A DNA stretch of 64,000 bases from Cruorifilaria tuberocauda (lineage: Eukaryota > Nematoda > Chromadorea > Rhabditida > Onchocercidae), in assembly GCA_013365365.1 (NCBI GenBank), contig JABVXU010000245.1, positions 1-64,000 of the forward strand. Reading direction: 5' to 3'. The translations under genes and the position numbers were made by a program. The notes beneath the pieces were generated by a model. The model searched no databases and was not told where the DNA came from. It saw nothing but the letters and a program-made list of their open reading frames with translations. Positions 1 through 15,000 of this stretch are shown here, one piece after another; positions within the stretch are counted from its first letter, which is position 1; each line of letters opens with the position of its first letter.

Positions 1-3000
1 ACCGGCTGCTTTAGTACATATCTTAACAAACTGCGGATTTTTTGGAGCATCACTGTTCCATAATGGTTAGAATTTGATTGTTTTATAACGATTGTGTCAA
101 TGACAAATGACTCGATTAAGTATTATGTCGCGGGCAAAATTTTTGAATCACTCCTACTATTTGAAATAATTCAAAATATTCAATTTTAGACTAGTTATTT
201 AAAGTGAAGTAGTTTCGTTTTTCTTGCAGTTTATAAATTGTTTTGTTTATAGCTGTTTGCTTGATTACAAATTTCATCTACCAAGAACCATCGTTGCTTA
301 CGTCTTTGCAAGAGAAAGGTGTTACGGATGCTATTTTAAGGGCAATATTCCGTCAAGAGGTATAGTTATAAAAATACGAAGTTGATAGCTGTAATAAATG
401 CTTTGAATTTGTAAACAGTATTGCGATTTTTTTAGTTGCCTGCTTCTCGTGATGTCATTGCTGCATTGCCGAATACTTTCACTGCTCTTTGTTTGAACGA
501 TCGTGGAGTGAAAGCTTTTATGGACGAAAACCCTTTCGATCATTTCTATGACATTTTTGTGTCGACTAAATACATATACGCTATGAAATGCCGTCGCAAC
601 GAAATGAGTAAGTAGCTGTTGATTTTTTTTTTAACTTTATCGATCTCTGAGGTTATTAAAATGATTTTTTGGAGACGGTGTTATATCAGCCAATGATTGC
701 TGAGGTTTGAAATTGTTGATGCTAGTTGTTAAATATTCTACTAATCGGCTTAAGTAAAATTTATTTTGATATATGAGAGTTTGCCATGAATATTTGGAAT
801 TTTGTCATAATTGCAGATGAAGTGGCCTTGAATCTTGGTACGTCGTTTGACGCTTTTTTGCGCCATCATCCGACCTTGCGAGAAAATTTTCTCAATTCAT
901 TGACTAAGGTATACTTCTCTCTAATACACCTAAAATGTGAAAATTTAGGATTGATTTATCACATTTTACATTTCTTCGGTCTTTCAGATGTTGAATAAAT
1001 TGCTGGATGTTGTATCTACGGATTCGCCGCGTTGTGTCATGTCTCTTGCATCTTGTCGCAGTGGTCAAACAGCCTTAGCAAGTTCTTCGAATTCTGCCAT
1101 TTCCTCAGCTTCTCCCCAATTTTCTCCCAGTCATGATACTGAGACTATTATGGCAAGCAATGTTTCCTCGGATGATGACGATGATGATCCAGCTTCAGCT
1201 GTTGCAAATATGTAATATTTAATAGGAACTTAAGATTTATAAGCCTTCTAATCAGTTAACTGAGAATTAAACTATCATATAAAAGGAATTTGAAAATTCG
1301 GGAGAATATTATATTAACTTTAGTGTATATGGTAGGAGCTTGATGTAAGGATTACGTGGAATTTGCTTTTATGGAATGGATTAGCAACAAAATCTTTATT
1401 GATTATCGCTGTTAAAATTTAGGGAAGAAATACACACAACCGAAAATGAGTCACCTCAACTCGATCTTGGTTTGTCATTACCGATTGTGTGCGATGGAAA
1501 TCCTCTTATTCCTCTTGGAGAGTATTTGTTGAATATCGGGAAATTTATTGAAACACTGCTAACTCATAATGCATCACCTGAGCAGGCTGATGCTTTTATA
1601 CAGTCTGGTGCTGCTGATAAGCTGCTTTCTTTACTCTTTGTTCGACAGATTCCGATAGAATTATCGCAGTCAGTGTTTCCTCAATTGGTCACAAATATAA
1701 TGCGATTTCTCTTTGTAAGCATTTTTTCAATTTTTTATGTACAACTTTCCAATAAATTTTTGTCGTCAGAAGGAAGTTGTTTAATCGGTTTGTTGATTTT
1801 TAATGTTGCTCAAGGAATCGATTAAGTATATGAGTAAATGAAGTTTAATGGAGCTCTTGGGTGATTAGGAGTTTAAGCTTCTGTTGAACATTTCAACAGT
1901 TCAAACCACAATTCATCCAACCAACCCATCTTTTCGGAAGCAGTGGAATTGTATTCTGATTTATCTCCATCGTCATTTCTCGCTTAGGACTACAATTTAA
2001 TATCTGAATTAGACTTTAAAATAAAAGTTCATCATACTTCAAGAAAAAGAGCGGGTTATTAAATCGTTAGTACTGATTTCATATTCACTATATTTTCATG
2101 TTACAGCAACATACAAGGAGTAGTGATGTGATAGATATGGTTGCGAATCGACTGAACAAATTTTGTCTGGATATGTTAAGTTCATGTAGCACGAATGAAG
2201 ATGCATCGAAACCGTCGTTACTTGCGGTGAATTCATCAGATACTTCGTTGGCAAATATTTGTGCGATCTCAATCTTCTGTTCTGTTCTCGGCAGTCTATC
2301 AAAAACTGCTCTGGGAAGTAACACATCCACTAAAACAGCAATTCTCAGATTTTGGACAAATGAAGGTTGCAGACTTGTCGCTTCCTCCAATCAGGCTCAG
2401 AGGTGAACCTTTAAATTACTCTCTCGTTATATCGTTAATCTCACGTTACATTCAAGAGGTTAGAATCAACTTTTTTTTCATTTTTAGAGTAGTTGTTTGG
2501 GAAAGTGCAGTTTTACAAGTATTTAATGCAACGAACAAGTGCATAGCTTCTACACAAACAGATGATATTCAATCAGACGAACAAGTAGAAGAAGCTAATA
2601 TAACTCAGAAACAAGATTCAGTTGGAACGGATAGTGTACCACAGCGTTTAGGTCGACCGAAATATCTGCGTAAGTAAAATAGAAGAAGAATCGATTATTC
2701 GATTTATTTCCAGAAGTTTTATTGTTTAAGTTACGAAAACTGCATACCCATATATATTAAAAAACTGCTTGAATTTTATTTGAAGTAATTTGGGTTGCTT
2801 CGTAGACATCGGAGTTTTCCTTATTGAGGAAAATTGGGATGTATCGCCAACTAAATAGCTTAAGAAGGATAAGGGAAAATTTTTAATTTTCTGCAGTATG
2901 TTACAAATCCTGCATGTTTTTAAAATTGTACTAATGCATTGTTTTTTCAGTTGATGATTACTGGCTTCGTTCAAAATCGGGAACCAGCGCATTGAATCGC

Positions 3001-6000
3001 TGCAATCGGCAGTGTACGGAATTGATGATAATGCTCGTCAAAATATCTATTGGTGGAATGACCAGAACGAGAAGAATTCAGGAAAATGAGGGTGGCACGC
3101 CATGGGAAAATGCTGTGCAGCTAGCACTACAAATAATGAAGGGTTTCCAGCAAGCTCTGGAATGGAAACCTCACGATAAAGCTGATCCAGCCATAATGTT
3201 AGCTTTTTTAAAAATTTTTGAAGCTTTCATGGAGAAACAGATTCTTGAAAAAGTTGCATGTGATTTTGGATGATTAATTTCGTCCTTTTTATCTTAAGGT
3301 TACCATATTTGGCAATCTGGATCAATAATCTCAGCAACGTTCTTTTTGATGAACGGAAAAGTCCTTATCATTTGATACTTTCCGCTTTTTATCGTACCGG
3401 CACTCATGACACATTTTTCAACATTATTCCAAATTACTTTGGACGTGGTAAAGAACAAAATTACTGTGGTATGTAATTTACACCTTATTTTTGTGCTGGA
3501 ACTAACTGAATTGTATGTGGTGACCGATATTCAACTGCTTTACTTTTCTGGTGGTGACATGTTATATGATATTTTCTATAAGCGTATTTAATCATATCAG
3601 ATTAAACTAGATGTTTTTTTTTTCTTGCAGTGGAAATGGGACAGTTGCTACAAGCTTGGTTGTCCTTAACGGAACGACTGGTCAGTGCTCATGCATTCCG
3701 CCATTCGCGCTATAAAATGTCGGAAAAATTTGCGGAAGCTAAACGTTTTCCAACCGAAAAATATCTTGCAAAATGCCAGCAGGTTCTGAGTTTTTTGCCT
3801 GTTTCAACTTTTCAAAATATTATACAAATTTCAGTGCATTACATCTTGTTCTTTTTTTCTGTATTCTTCAGGACGCTTTTCGACAAGCCAGCGTTTTATT
3901 CACCTTGTTACCATCATTACCATTAAGTGAAGCCGTTAATTTTAACATTTATGACATGATTGTTTCGATATATCGTGAAATAGTCAAAGGAATTGTGCCT
4001 TTAACTGAAAAACAAAAGCAGGCTGTGGTGGCAACGTCTGAAGATCGCAAAAAGTATTTTATTCTCTGTTTTTCGGTTTGTAAAGGTAGTCATTGACATG
4101 AAATAAGTTCAACTAGTTATAGAATTTCTGCATCGAAATCTTGTTTTTCGTTTTTTTGAGGTTGATTAGCTGCAAGCTTATTCGTTACTATCTACAGAAA
4201 ATTGGCTTAGCGTTAGTATGAAATAGAATCATTGATATGAGCAGCTTTAATATAATCGGTTTTCAGAATGGAAGCAGAACTGGACGGAGCGAATATTAGT
4301 CTCTTAGTTGATATGGGATTTGATCGTGACGCTGCTGTTGATGCACTACTGGAGTACTCAACCGTTCCAGAAGCTGCCGAATATCTGATTGCAACTGATG
4401 GCTTAGGAAGACTTCGCCAATCGTCAACTGATGAAAGGACTGATGCCGATGAGGTTAGCGCTTTAACTATTTTAAATGATGACAAATTGTTGATATAAAA
4501 ATCATTTAAAATGAAATTTTTTCTCAGATTGAAGCGGAAGAAGGAAATGGTGGCCAAAATGGTGAATTAAGTGTGGAATTCGAAGACGTCCTTTTGAAAG
4601 AGCCAATTTCCTTAAACGAAGTACCTTATCTCGACACCCGCTCAGTATTATCTAGCCTATGCAAAGATGTAAGTTTTACTATTGCGTCCATCTAAATATA
4701 AAGCATTTCAGTAGTGAAGACATCAATTTCCATTGGAAGTTATAGATGATTTGAAAATAATCTATCTGCAAGATCTGAAGCTGAAAATAACGTTGGACCA
4801 AAAATACCAATTTTACATTGATTGGTTATGCAGGTTTTATGTCTTTTAGAGCTATAAATTACAAGCACTAAATTCATGATATTAGTAACTTTTGAGGTTT
4901 TTGCTATCCAAAATAATATCAGGGAAGTTATGCTTTTGCAGGTTATCCCAGCACTTTTAAATTTGATGGAACAGGGAACAGAGCTAGTGTTTGGTACATC
5001 GGAAATTCTGCTAGCAATCCTAAATGAAGTAGATGACGAATGGAGAAAAAATATGCTTATTGGTGAATATTTGGTACAGGATATCCTTTTGATGGTGGAC
5101 GAATTACGATGCGATGAGGTTAAAAAATTACAGAGTATTGAATGTTGGTATCATCCAGTTTTCTAATAAACTAAAATACTATTATAAGCTAACCTCATTT
5201 TTGAGAGTTTAGTGTATAGAAATATCATGAATGAAGATAATTTACAGTGTCAGTCTAGAAGCCATAGAGTATAATATTTTTCACTGGAATTACAAAAAAA
5301 ATTATTTCCTTCAATGAGCTTATAACTTAGGATTATGCGATTTACTCAATTAGGAGTAAATTTCAGACTGACGAGAAAGTAGTTGCATCACTTGCAACTC
5401 GTTTACATTTTGTGTGCTTACTGTGGCCTGGAATTGCTGCTACTTATATGGATGTCTTTACACAATGTCGTCTTCATAGTGTCTTAATTTCTGTGCTTGA
5501 CATGGTTATTATACACTGTGTGAGAAGACCTGTATTTATTAGGTAAGTTGTTGTACGCATTGAATTTGCCCAGCTGATGATGTTTCATTTTCGCTTTCTC
5601 TGTATTCAATGTATTTTTTTCAATGAGAATATATATACGCTCCATTTTTTGCACATTTCAGGCTTATCGCGCCGATATGCTTGTGGCTCGATCTGTATGA
5701 TAAAATGATAAAGTTATTGGATAGTAAGAATAAAGTTGAAAAGGTCCTAATTATGAGCACTTTGAAATAGTAATGTTGAGAAATTGCAGATTTCGTTGTT
5801 TTTCTATAATTTCTTTAATTTAAGGCTATTGAATCATATGCATGGAAATATTGGGATGCTGACGAAAGAGGTGGTGTGTTTTCTTGGATTAATTATCCTC
5901 CTGCGGCCTCGCATACACTGACAAATGCATTTCTTTCTGGTCGAAGAAACTGTAGCGTGAGCGTAGGGGGTCGTCAATATACTATTGATTTTCCGTCAAT

Positions 6001-9000
6001 GAGTCACCGTAACGTGGAATCTCACGTTGAGCGACCGATTACAATTTCTGGTCGTTTGAAGGATGGAATTATATTATCCGAAATACTTGCTGAGGTTTTT
6101 TTGCAAGTTATTTTTAAATTTTAGCTAGGATCTTGAAGTTCTGCGCAATGAATAAATTATAATAACTTTCTGAATCGCATTTTGTATTTCATGAAGTAAT
6201 AGAATATTTGGTCGTTCTGCCGTGCAGTGCATCATCACCGGTCAATTATAAATGGTCAAACTGATTGATTCAATCTGATAAAGCCTTTTGAAAAAATTCA
6301 ATTCTTGATATATTTTTTCTTGCTTACAATGTTATTTTAGAGTGACGAACATAAAGACTGGAATGAGGTAGTGCATGATAGACTTGTACCAGCTGTCATT
6401 GCTCTTCTTGGCTTATCAAATATAGATTTACCGTCGATCCATGCGATTTTTATTTTGGCCGCACGTATTACAAGAGACTTTAGAGTCGCAAGGGAATTCT
6501 TACAGGTTACATATAGGTTTTTTTCTGAAGAATTCGATTAGAAAATCTCTTGTTAAAAGATTCATAATTTTGCTTAAGAAATGCGAACTTTTGTACTCTC
6601 TAATGGTTCTTGGAGAGAAGAGTACCATTACAGCAGCCTTTTTTCTGATTAGGAATAAGATTTAAATGTCGAGATTTATATTCCTGACGATGAAGACTTA
6701 TGTCGAGAGAAAGTCTAATGTAGCTGCATCAAATCCGGAACGATGGCTTGAGGATTTAGAGATTTTGCCTCATTCTGATAAACTTTCTCCAGGCTTGAAA
6801 AAGTAATTTTAACTGAGTTTGCATTATTTTCAGCAGGGAGGCGTTCAAACAGTGATAAATGTGTCGGGTTCCGCAATACCGTCATCTTCCATTCTTGCGG
6901 CCCTTATCATACGTCACTGTCTTGATGATGAGATTGCGATAAGACAGATTTTTGAAAAAACAGTACGTACAATTGCTGCAGGCGGTTATACTATCAATCC
7001 GCCTTTAACAAGATGGAATCATATTAGGTAGATTTATTGTTATCCATCATCTTTCTTTCGGAACCAACAACATATTTTTTATGGCTTATGCAATGTGTTT
7101 TTGATTCAATGAGGGATTTGCTATTAGTAAATATAATCCTTTTTGAATCACTTGAAAGTTTTAGAACACCGCGAACAACTCATGACTGGTTACATGCTCT
7201 ACGTGCTCTTTCCCCACTGTGTGCGCGCCATCCGCAAATTTTTGCTGCTACTATGGAACGTGTTACTCGAAAGCAGAAAGATCAGATAATCGTTTTACCG
7301 ATGACTCCCATTGATCCTTCTTGCAAGCAGTGGGCTGCATGTTCTCCTATTAAGCAGGTGTGTCGTCGTTTCCAGCTATTATTTGTAAATAGTTCATTTT
7401 CTAATGATATTTTTCAAAATATGATTTGGGAATTAAACTGATCACGCATATATTTTACTCATAAAAAGCGACAACAAACATTGTTTTGTTGATACAAAAA
7501 CATATGTGTTTTCTCCTGGTCAGTCCTTTCTTCCACTGAGGAAGTTGATTTTATATCATATTATTTTGATGCAAATGTTGTAATGAGGAGACCCAACTAG
7601 CTGTTTATAATCAAATAAGCTCGCGTTTTGTATGGAAATGTTTCATGAAGTTGTCAAACTGAAATTTAATTACAATCACAATGTTTGTGTCAGGTGTTGA
7701 CGCATATATTAAATCATACGCTGGACTTTTCGTGGGACGATTCGAATAGAGTGATAAATCGTGCATTACTCGTGCGATTGATTGCTGAGTTGGCGAAGAG
7801 TTACAGTATTGTAGCAACATTAGTTGCTGAATCTTACGATCTTAACGGGCAGCCTTTTATGGTTTCCCTCCTCAGTAAATGTATAGTTCCAAGTAGTTTT
7901 TTTGCTGTTGATGGTAATCTTTCTGTGGCTGTGAAAACTTTTGTGGCTGCAGTCGCTTCATGCAGTCATTCACCAAAGGTATGTTTTTTCTATTTAGCTA
8001 TGATATATATAATGCATATTGAAAATATATATTCGCTCTCTTTTTCAAGTATTCGAAGGAATTCGGAAAAATTCATTAATTTATGCTTTTAGGCTCAGGA
8101 AGCGTTGATCTCGAGCATTATCTCTTGTCTTCATATTGTTTTCTCTGAAACTGACTTAAAGACAGCATGCGCTAAGGTAAGAAATAAGTAATATTAGTAT
8201 CAATTTTTCAGTACTTTGCGATCATGAATTTAAAAGTATGAAAAAGTTATGATTTGACTACGGAAAATTTTGTAACTAAAGAATAATATGATTGAAAATA
8301 TAAGTGGAAAGCATAAATTTTTATTTTTAGCTCAGGGCATTATCAGATCTGTTTTTGTTGGCACGTGATGCATGTCCTACAGGACCGCAAGATGTGCGCA
8401 GTAGGACAAGCTCTAATGCAATTTTGCGCCTGATTATACGAAAACGTGTTTGCATCGAATTGAGTAGAGTGCCGTGGTATTTGAATTTGTCATCAAAAGA
8501 AGGCATTGAGACATTGAACTATATTCTGCGAGTTTTGGAAGAGTTGACACGTGCAATCAACAGGTTCCTTGTTAAACCTGCAGATAATTTTCTATATGTG
8601 CTATACATTTTAATGATATGATTGTCGTGGATTTTTTGATTAGACTGAATTTGGGTTGAATGTGGTGGAAGTTGGGATTGGTGGAGAAGGTTTCTTTGTG
8701 GACGAATTCTCAATCGATAAGGTTGTAGCGCAAGAAGAATATAATAACAATTTATTTTAAAGAAAACAGTGATAAATAACAGAACGATGACTTTGGTAAA
8801 ACTGCAGAAAACTGTGGAAATTCTTCTGGAAACTCTGACCTGACTACTAAAATCATGGTCTTTTATAGACAAGATTTTAAAGAGCAGATTTATTAAGATG
8901 AGATATTTACATTTCGATATAAAGGATTTTGTAAAAAAGGAGTGAGAAAATCTGTTGCAGGTGCACTGAGCACAAAAGGATTTAAGCTAAAAATTTACAT

Positions 9001-12000
9001 ATGAATTGAAAATGGATAAATGAAAATAATAAGATATCTGGTGCAGGTGCTAGAAAAATTGTTTTATATTTTATGAACAATGAGTCATAGGAACAAGGAT
9101 TTAAAAACATTTATAAGTAAAAATTCTTTTCGAAAAAATTCTCGACAATGACTGCTTTTTGGAAGCTATTTATTCGTTCGACTAAATAACACGACTCGCT
9201 TTGTAAGGTCTTTGCAACTACCTTCCTGGTTATTTGTGCCATTGGAAGAAAATTTTAAATTTACAGTACCCATGCTGCACAAAATCCAACAGGAGATACT
9301 ACGTCAGAAACGCTATCAACAGCTCAGAATGCATCAGCGACTGTGACATTAGTTGCGATGTCAGAAAACGATGCATCAGCTACAGTAACAGCAAGAGAGA
9401 GTGAACATTCTCTGGATGATCAACATGTCGAAGATGGCTCTAGCACTGCCGATGAACATCGTTTTGAGACCCATGAGGTACTTATTATTTTCACGGTTGA
9501 TAATTTCATTCTCTAAAAGAAACACATCTTGTTTCTAGTTATTCCTTCCGTAACAGAACTCTGGTAATGCCATGTAACTTTACATCACAATACACTTACC
9601 ATTATTCGGCAGAAGCTTATTGTAGTACCTATAAAACGAGTTTAAGCTTTTGAAGACAAAAAGATTTTGGAGAAAGTTTTCGATAATGCTATCAAATTAA
9701 TTTTTAATGCTGGTTTCAATCAGTTTTAGGTAACTGTTGAACGAAATAGACCAGTTGATGATGATTACTGTGCAGACGATGATGAAAGTCGCCGTCGTGC
9801 TAGACATCCGGATACTGTTGAAGATTCAAGTGAAAGTGAAGACGAAGATGACGCAGACGATGATGACGATGTAATTATATTATATTCTATTCTTAATGAG
9901 TGTGGGAATTTACTTTTTAAACTAGACTTTGTATGTGGTAAGCACAGTTTGGCAGGCAACTTTGATTCCAGTCCAAGGTTTTCTAGGATGAAGGTGCTGC
10001 TATTAATGAAATGGACGTAGATGATGAATCGGATGAAGAGCATGACGATGTAATGGAAGGTTCGTTGTCTCTGTTACATATGACTTAGGAATTGATCTTA
10101 CGATTGATCTGAATATTATCTCGACTTCCTAAACTACATACTAATGACAGTAGACATTTCTGCCGTAGTTATTCGTATAACAATTTGATAGGAAGTTGAA
10201 TCTTATCGAATGTATTGATCTCAGTATCCGGTAAAGCTTGGAATTTTTTGGTTTTAGAAGAAGGACGTGTAAGCATTGAAGAAGAAGATGACTTTGGAAT
10301 GGTAGAAATGGAGCCAGCAGCACTCAGTCGTTTTGCCTTAGTAGACAGTGTAGATGATTCTGGACCCGCAGATAGATTTGAAGATGGTGATTCTGATGAA
10401 AATTTTGTCAACGCAAATATATTTGTTGAAAATTTGGATGATATCGATGCTCTTGCAAATGGTGCTTTCACGGGTGCTCGCCTTTTTGTAAATACCAGTA
10501 AGCATTTTTTCTGTGGGAAATATCAAAGAGTACCAATTAGTAAATCATTCTAAAATGATACGTTCAGATATGGAAGCTGTCCACATTGATAGATCTTCAG
10601 CTGCAATTGGTTCGGTGCATCCGTTATTGCAAAGGTCATCACAGATCGGCAGCAGTGATAGCGTTATGGGTCAAAGATCTACAGTAATTTCTTTTTACGT
10701 ATGTGAAAGAGTTGTAAGAACCTTTCGTGAGGAATTTTCGATATTACTATTTCATGTAGAAAAAATAATCTGTTATGTTAGAATCGGAATGCTTATTTTA
10801 AAAAATCAGAAGAATTTTTATCAGAGTTATCGCCTTCTGGTTGGTCAGCGTCGTGGAGCTGGAAATGTAAATCCAGCAGGCTTACATAGGCAGAATGCGG
10901 TACGACGTTGGACAACATTCGGGACACAAAGTGAATTTATTGAACGAATCTTTGATGGTTCTGCAGCAGCTAATGCTCAGTTTTTCGACGTCACTCCGTC
11001 ACGTCAGCGCTTCTTAAATGTCGTTGTAAGCTACTTCATGTATTGGTGCTTAACTTTTAAGTAGTCCACAATAGAATTTATTGGAATAATTTCTGATATG
11101 CTAAGTATAGGTTCAGCCTTTTTCTTCAGATGCAAGATCATGGATTGGATAGTTCAACTACAGTTACTAGTGAAGAAAGACGACGACAGACATCCGTTCC
11201 ACTTCCTTTGGAACGATTTTCAGATGCCACAAGGATAATTGATGGTCATGCTCATTTATACTTGTGGGTGATAGTCGCGTCTTATATTACTGGTGTTATG
11301 GATGCTATTGAGAAGGTAGAATTTTTAATAATTTCTAGATAGTGGAAATTTTCGAATTAAATAAAATCTATGAAGGAATAGGAAAATTTAATAACAAAAA
11401 TCACAAGGTGTTTAGAAATCTTAAGAAATTTTTACGACCTTTTATTTGAACAGAGCTTTTGAAGGATGAAATTGACAAGAAAGCAGATGAGATAATGAAA
11501 ACTCAGAAGGATTTTACGGAGGAATCATCGAAGACAACACTTGATGACATAACGTCAAATGAAAGTATCAATACGGCACGACTTTTTATTGATGAGGAAG
11601 ACCATGGGGTTTGTTTCGACGTTATTTACATTATTTTTCACACGATTATCCGTTTCTTAACATTATTTAGTCTATCTGCAGAATAAGTATTGTTATTAAG
11701 CTTCTGTCAAAAGCTGTTTTATTGTGCATAAAACGTGAATGCAATTAATATTGGAAACAAGAGAGGTATTATGGAAAAAAGGGAGATCTAGTACTATATT
11801 GCTTACCACTTTATGCATTTGAATTTAAAAAAATTTCATTACAAATTCAGAGAAACGCCGATGATGGTATTGCTGAAACGCAGCCAGAACATTCATCAGG
11901 ATCTATCATTGTAACAGTCCAAACAAATGCTGCAGAACCCATGGATCAATCAGGTTGATTTATGCTATAGATATTGATTTCTTTCTTGTATAGATATACA

Positions 12001-15000
12001 GAATTTTTTCTGAAATTTAACATATGTGAAGAGATTAGACCTGGTTACTCTTATTTCTTTCAGGTACATTGTATTATGATGCTTCAGAAAATTTTGAAGA
12101 TCAGATTCAGCGAACTACTGAACAGGAGCAGGAACAGGAAAATACCATTTCAGACGGGAACAGTAGTATTTCAATAGAGGCATCCATGCATACATTACCA
12201 GTTACCGCAAGTGAAGCTGAGGGACAAGGTAGCTGAAAACTTTGATGATTTCCACCTTATAGAAAGGAAATGCTGAAATTACTGTTTGCATATGAGTCAT
12301 TTAACATGTTTTCGAAAAACTGTTCTTGGTAAGAAAAAATTGGCTAAAAGAGAAGAGAAGTAGTACGTCCACAGGCTTAACCCCACCTTCTTTCTACCTA
12401 TTATTTTTTTAGAAAGAATGGAGCAACTAAATGCATCAGCAGCTGTACCAGAAGTCTCACATGCTGACCAAGACGATTTTAGAGAAATATTAGGAGGTAA
12501 CACATTCCTCAAATTTCTAGCTTCAAATGTAAGTTATACGAACAATTTGTTTCATGTACTTATGTAGTTCATTATAAAAATAACGGATTTGTTTTCTCAT
12601 TTAGATATAGAAATTCCCGAAGGTGTGGATCCTGCATTTTTGGCAGCCTTACCCGAAGACATACGGACGGAAGTGATTCGAGATCATATGAGGCAGCAAC
12701 GCTCACAGCGTTTGATACAAACTTCCGCAAATCTAGAGGCAGCGGGGCAGGCAAATGGTGAAGATGGAGTGCCTGCAGTTGAACCGCTTGATCAAGAATT
12801 TCTAAACGCGCTTCCACCTGATCTTCAGGAAGAAATCTTAGCACAGCACGAGAGGACTGTACGGTTAGCCCAGGAAAGGGCAGAAAATAATAGCGCGTCG
12901 CCAGGAGGTTCGTTTTTTCTTCCCCTGATATATATGTACAGTAATAGTGGTTTAAGTAATGACTTTTAGACATTCCGGCTGGTTCAGATGATGCAGCTGC
13001 ATTAATTGAATCGCTTCCACCGACTCTGCGAGCACAAGTACTTGCTGATGCGGATGACACGGTCTTACAAGTTCTACCTCAGAATGTGGCGGCTGAAGCA
13101 CGACGTTTGCGAGCATCTTACGAGGCACAAGTATTGTTTTTAATTAGTCATCGTGGAACTTTTCTGTACTTTGATGGGAATTGTATCGTATTGAAGTTAC
13201 TTGCTTAATTCCAGCAGGTTATGCGTTTTGCCCGTATGTTAGCACCGACACAACGTTTTCGTCCTGCCAATGGTCGGTCGGTTCCTGGAACAAGCGGCAA
13301 TACTACTTCTGTAGGTGCGCTCGCTGGAGTTACTACACTTGCTTCGAAAAGCGCTACACAATTATTAGATCGAGATGCTATTGTCACATTGTTACTTCTT
13401 TTTTTCATCGATCCAGCGCGTCTTAATACTCAACGTTTACAGGTTATCTGTTTTTGCTGTTTTTTTTCTTCATATTGTGCATGATATCATGCTTAATGTT
13501 CAAAGTGATGTTCTGTCGTTCAATTTACCATATGCAGCTGTTGGAAGGGAGTTCATAAGAATTGCTTTACTTGAAAAAGACGTTTCTAATTCTTTTTAGA
13601 AACTCATTAAAAGCCTTTGCGCACAAAATGTAACATGTGATTTCGTAATTTGGTGCTTGATTGCTCTGCTTGACAAAGTAGACGAAGACGCTGTTCAATA
13701 TGAAGATTTTGCGGGCACGGTGTCCGGTTGGTTGGATCAAATATGCGTACACAGCGGTATTGGGCAACATGAACAAGCAGTTAAATTCTTCAAAAGTACT
13801 CATATAGGTACGGAACTTATGTATGGTCCAGAAGATGCTGATATATGATATAGGTGATATATGTATAAGTTAACTTGGTGACTAGCTAAGTGTAATGATG
13901 GTAGATCGTTAATATGGGTTAAATATTTGTTTATAGTAAATTTGATATGTTTAATTTGTTGAGTTCCTTTTGAGATCTTTGGAATCTTTAATCTGTCGTA
14001 CTTACAGTTGCTTTACATCCGGCAATCCTAACTACAGTTTGTCGTCTTGTACTGGATACACTGATTAGTCTTGCAAAGACTTATCCGGGTCATTTTCTTC
14101 CCGCGAAACTGCGTGCATCAGGTTCTCTTTCCAATGCTGGATTGCCACCGTTCTCACAGTTTTGGGCTATCGTCCATAGGTAAGCTATTGTCATGAATAA
14201 TGCTTTCATTTCCTTTCCTTTCAAATATATGTATCTTACTTATTCCGATTTATTCATCATTTTTTGCTGGAATTGAGAACCATTCATTATTCTTATCGTT
14301 GAAAATTATGTTTTAAAGTCATGTTTTTTGAGTATATGTGGTTAAGTCGTTATGGTTTTGCTAACTTCGTCTAGTTATTATGAAGCACTATGTATTTAGC
14401 AATGTTCGTTCTTATTAAGGCATTGTAAAGCGAATTTGAAGGACTGATCCATTAATTTTTAGCCTATCAAAAGCTGATATCTCATCCCGTTCTACACATC
14501 GACATGGTTCATCATTAGAAACAACTTTGGGACCGGGTGGCATTAATGCAAGCATGGCTGCTTCATCACTTGAAGATAGTGCTGTTGGTGTACTTATGGA
14601 GCACATTAGACGTCCAGTTATTCTCTCATCGCCCGTATTGCAGGATAAGTTACTTCGCCTTGTGTGTACGGTAAGTGTTTGCTTTTTACCGAAATTACTC
14701 AGCTTAACTAATTTCATGAGCTTTTCACGAGTGTAAGGACAATTTGTATTTTCCATCCAGGATTATCCTTTTCAGATTGTCCAAACTTTGCCGGATGAAA
14801 CCGTCACGAAAATGTCAATTGATTCGACAGCAGAAAGACCTCCACTAACTCAGCAACTCGAGCATATTGTTTTGGTTAGTTTTGAGCTCTTGTTCTTCTG
14901 ATGCCATTTAATTTGTGATGCTCTGTGTCAATTTGAGTTTTTAGGCTTTAACAGAAGGTAGATGTTCAGAAGAAGGATTAGCGGATGGACGAAACTTACT

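Noticed and set aside
8644..8760. Glycine-rich 39-codon open frame in a HUWE1 intron behind a GATTAG acceptor
   Set aside because: In the phase set by the upstream exon (ending AATCAACAG) it hits a stop after a few residues; the exon at about 9267 joins in phase instead.
10513..11064. 183-codon continuous plus-strand frame in the HUWE1 locus
   Set aside because: It reads through introns of HUWE1; only parts of it match the HUWE1 coding blocks.
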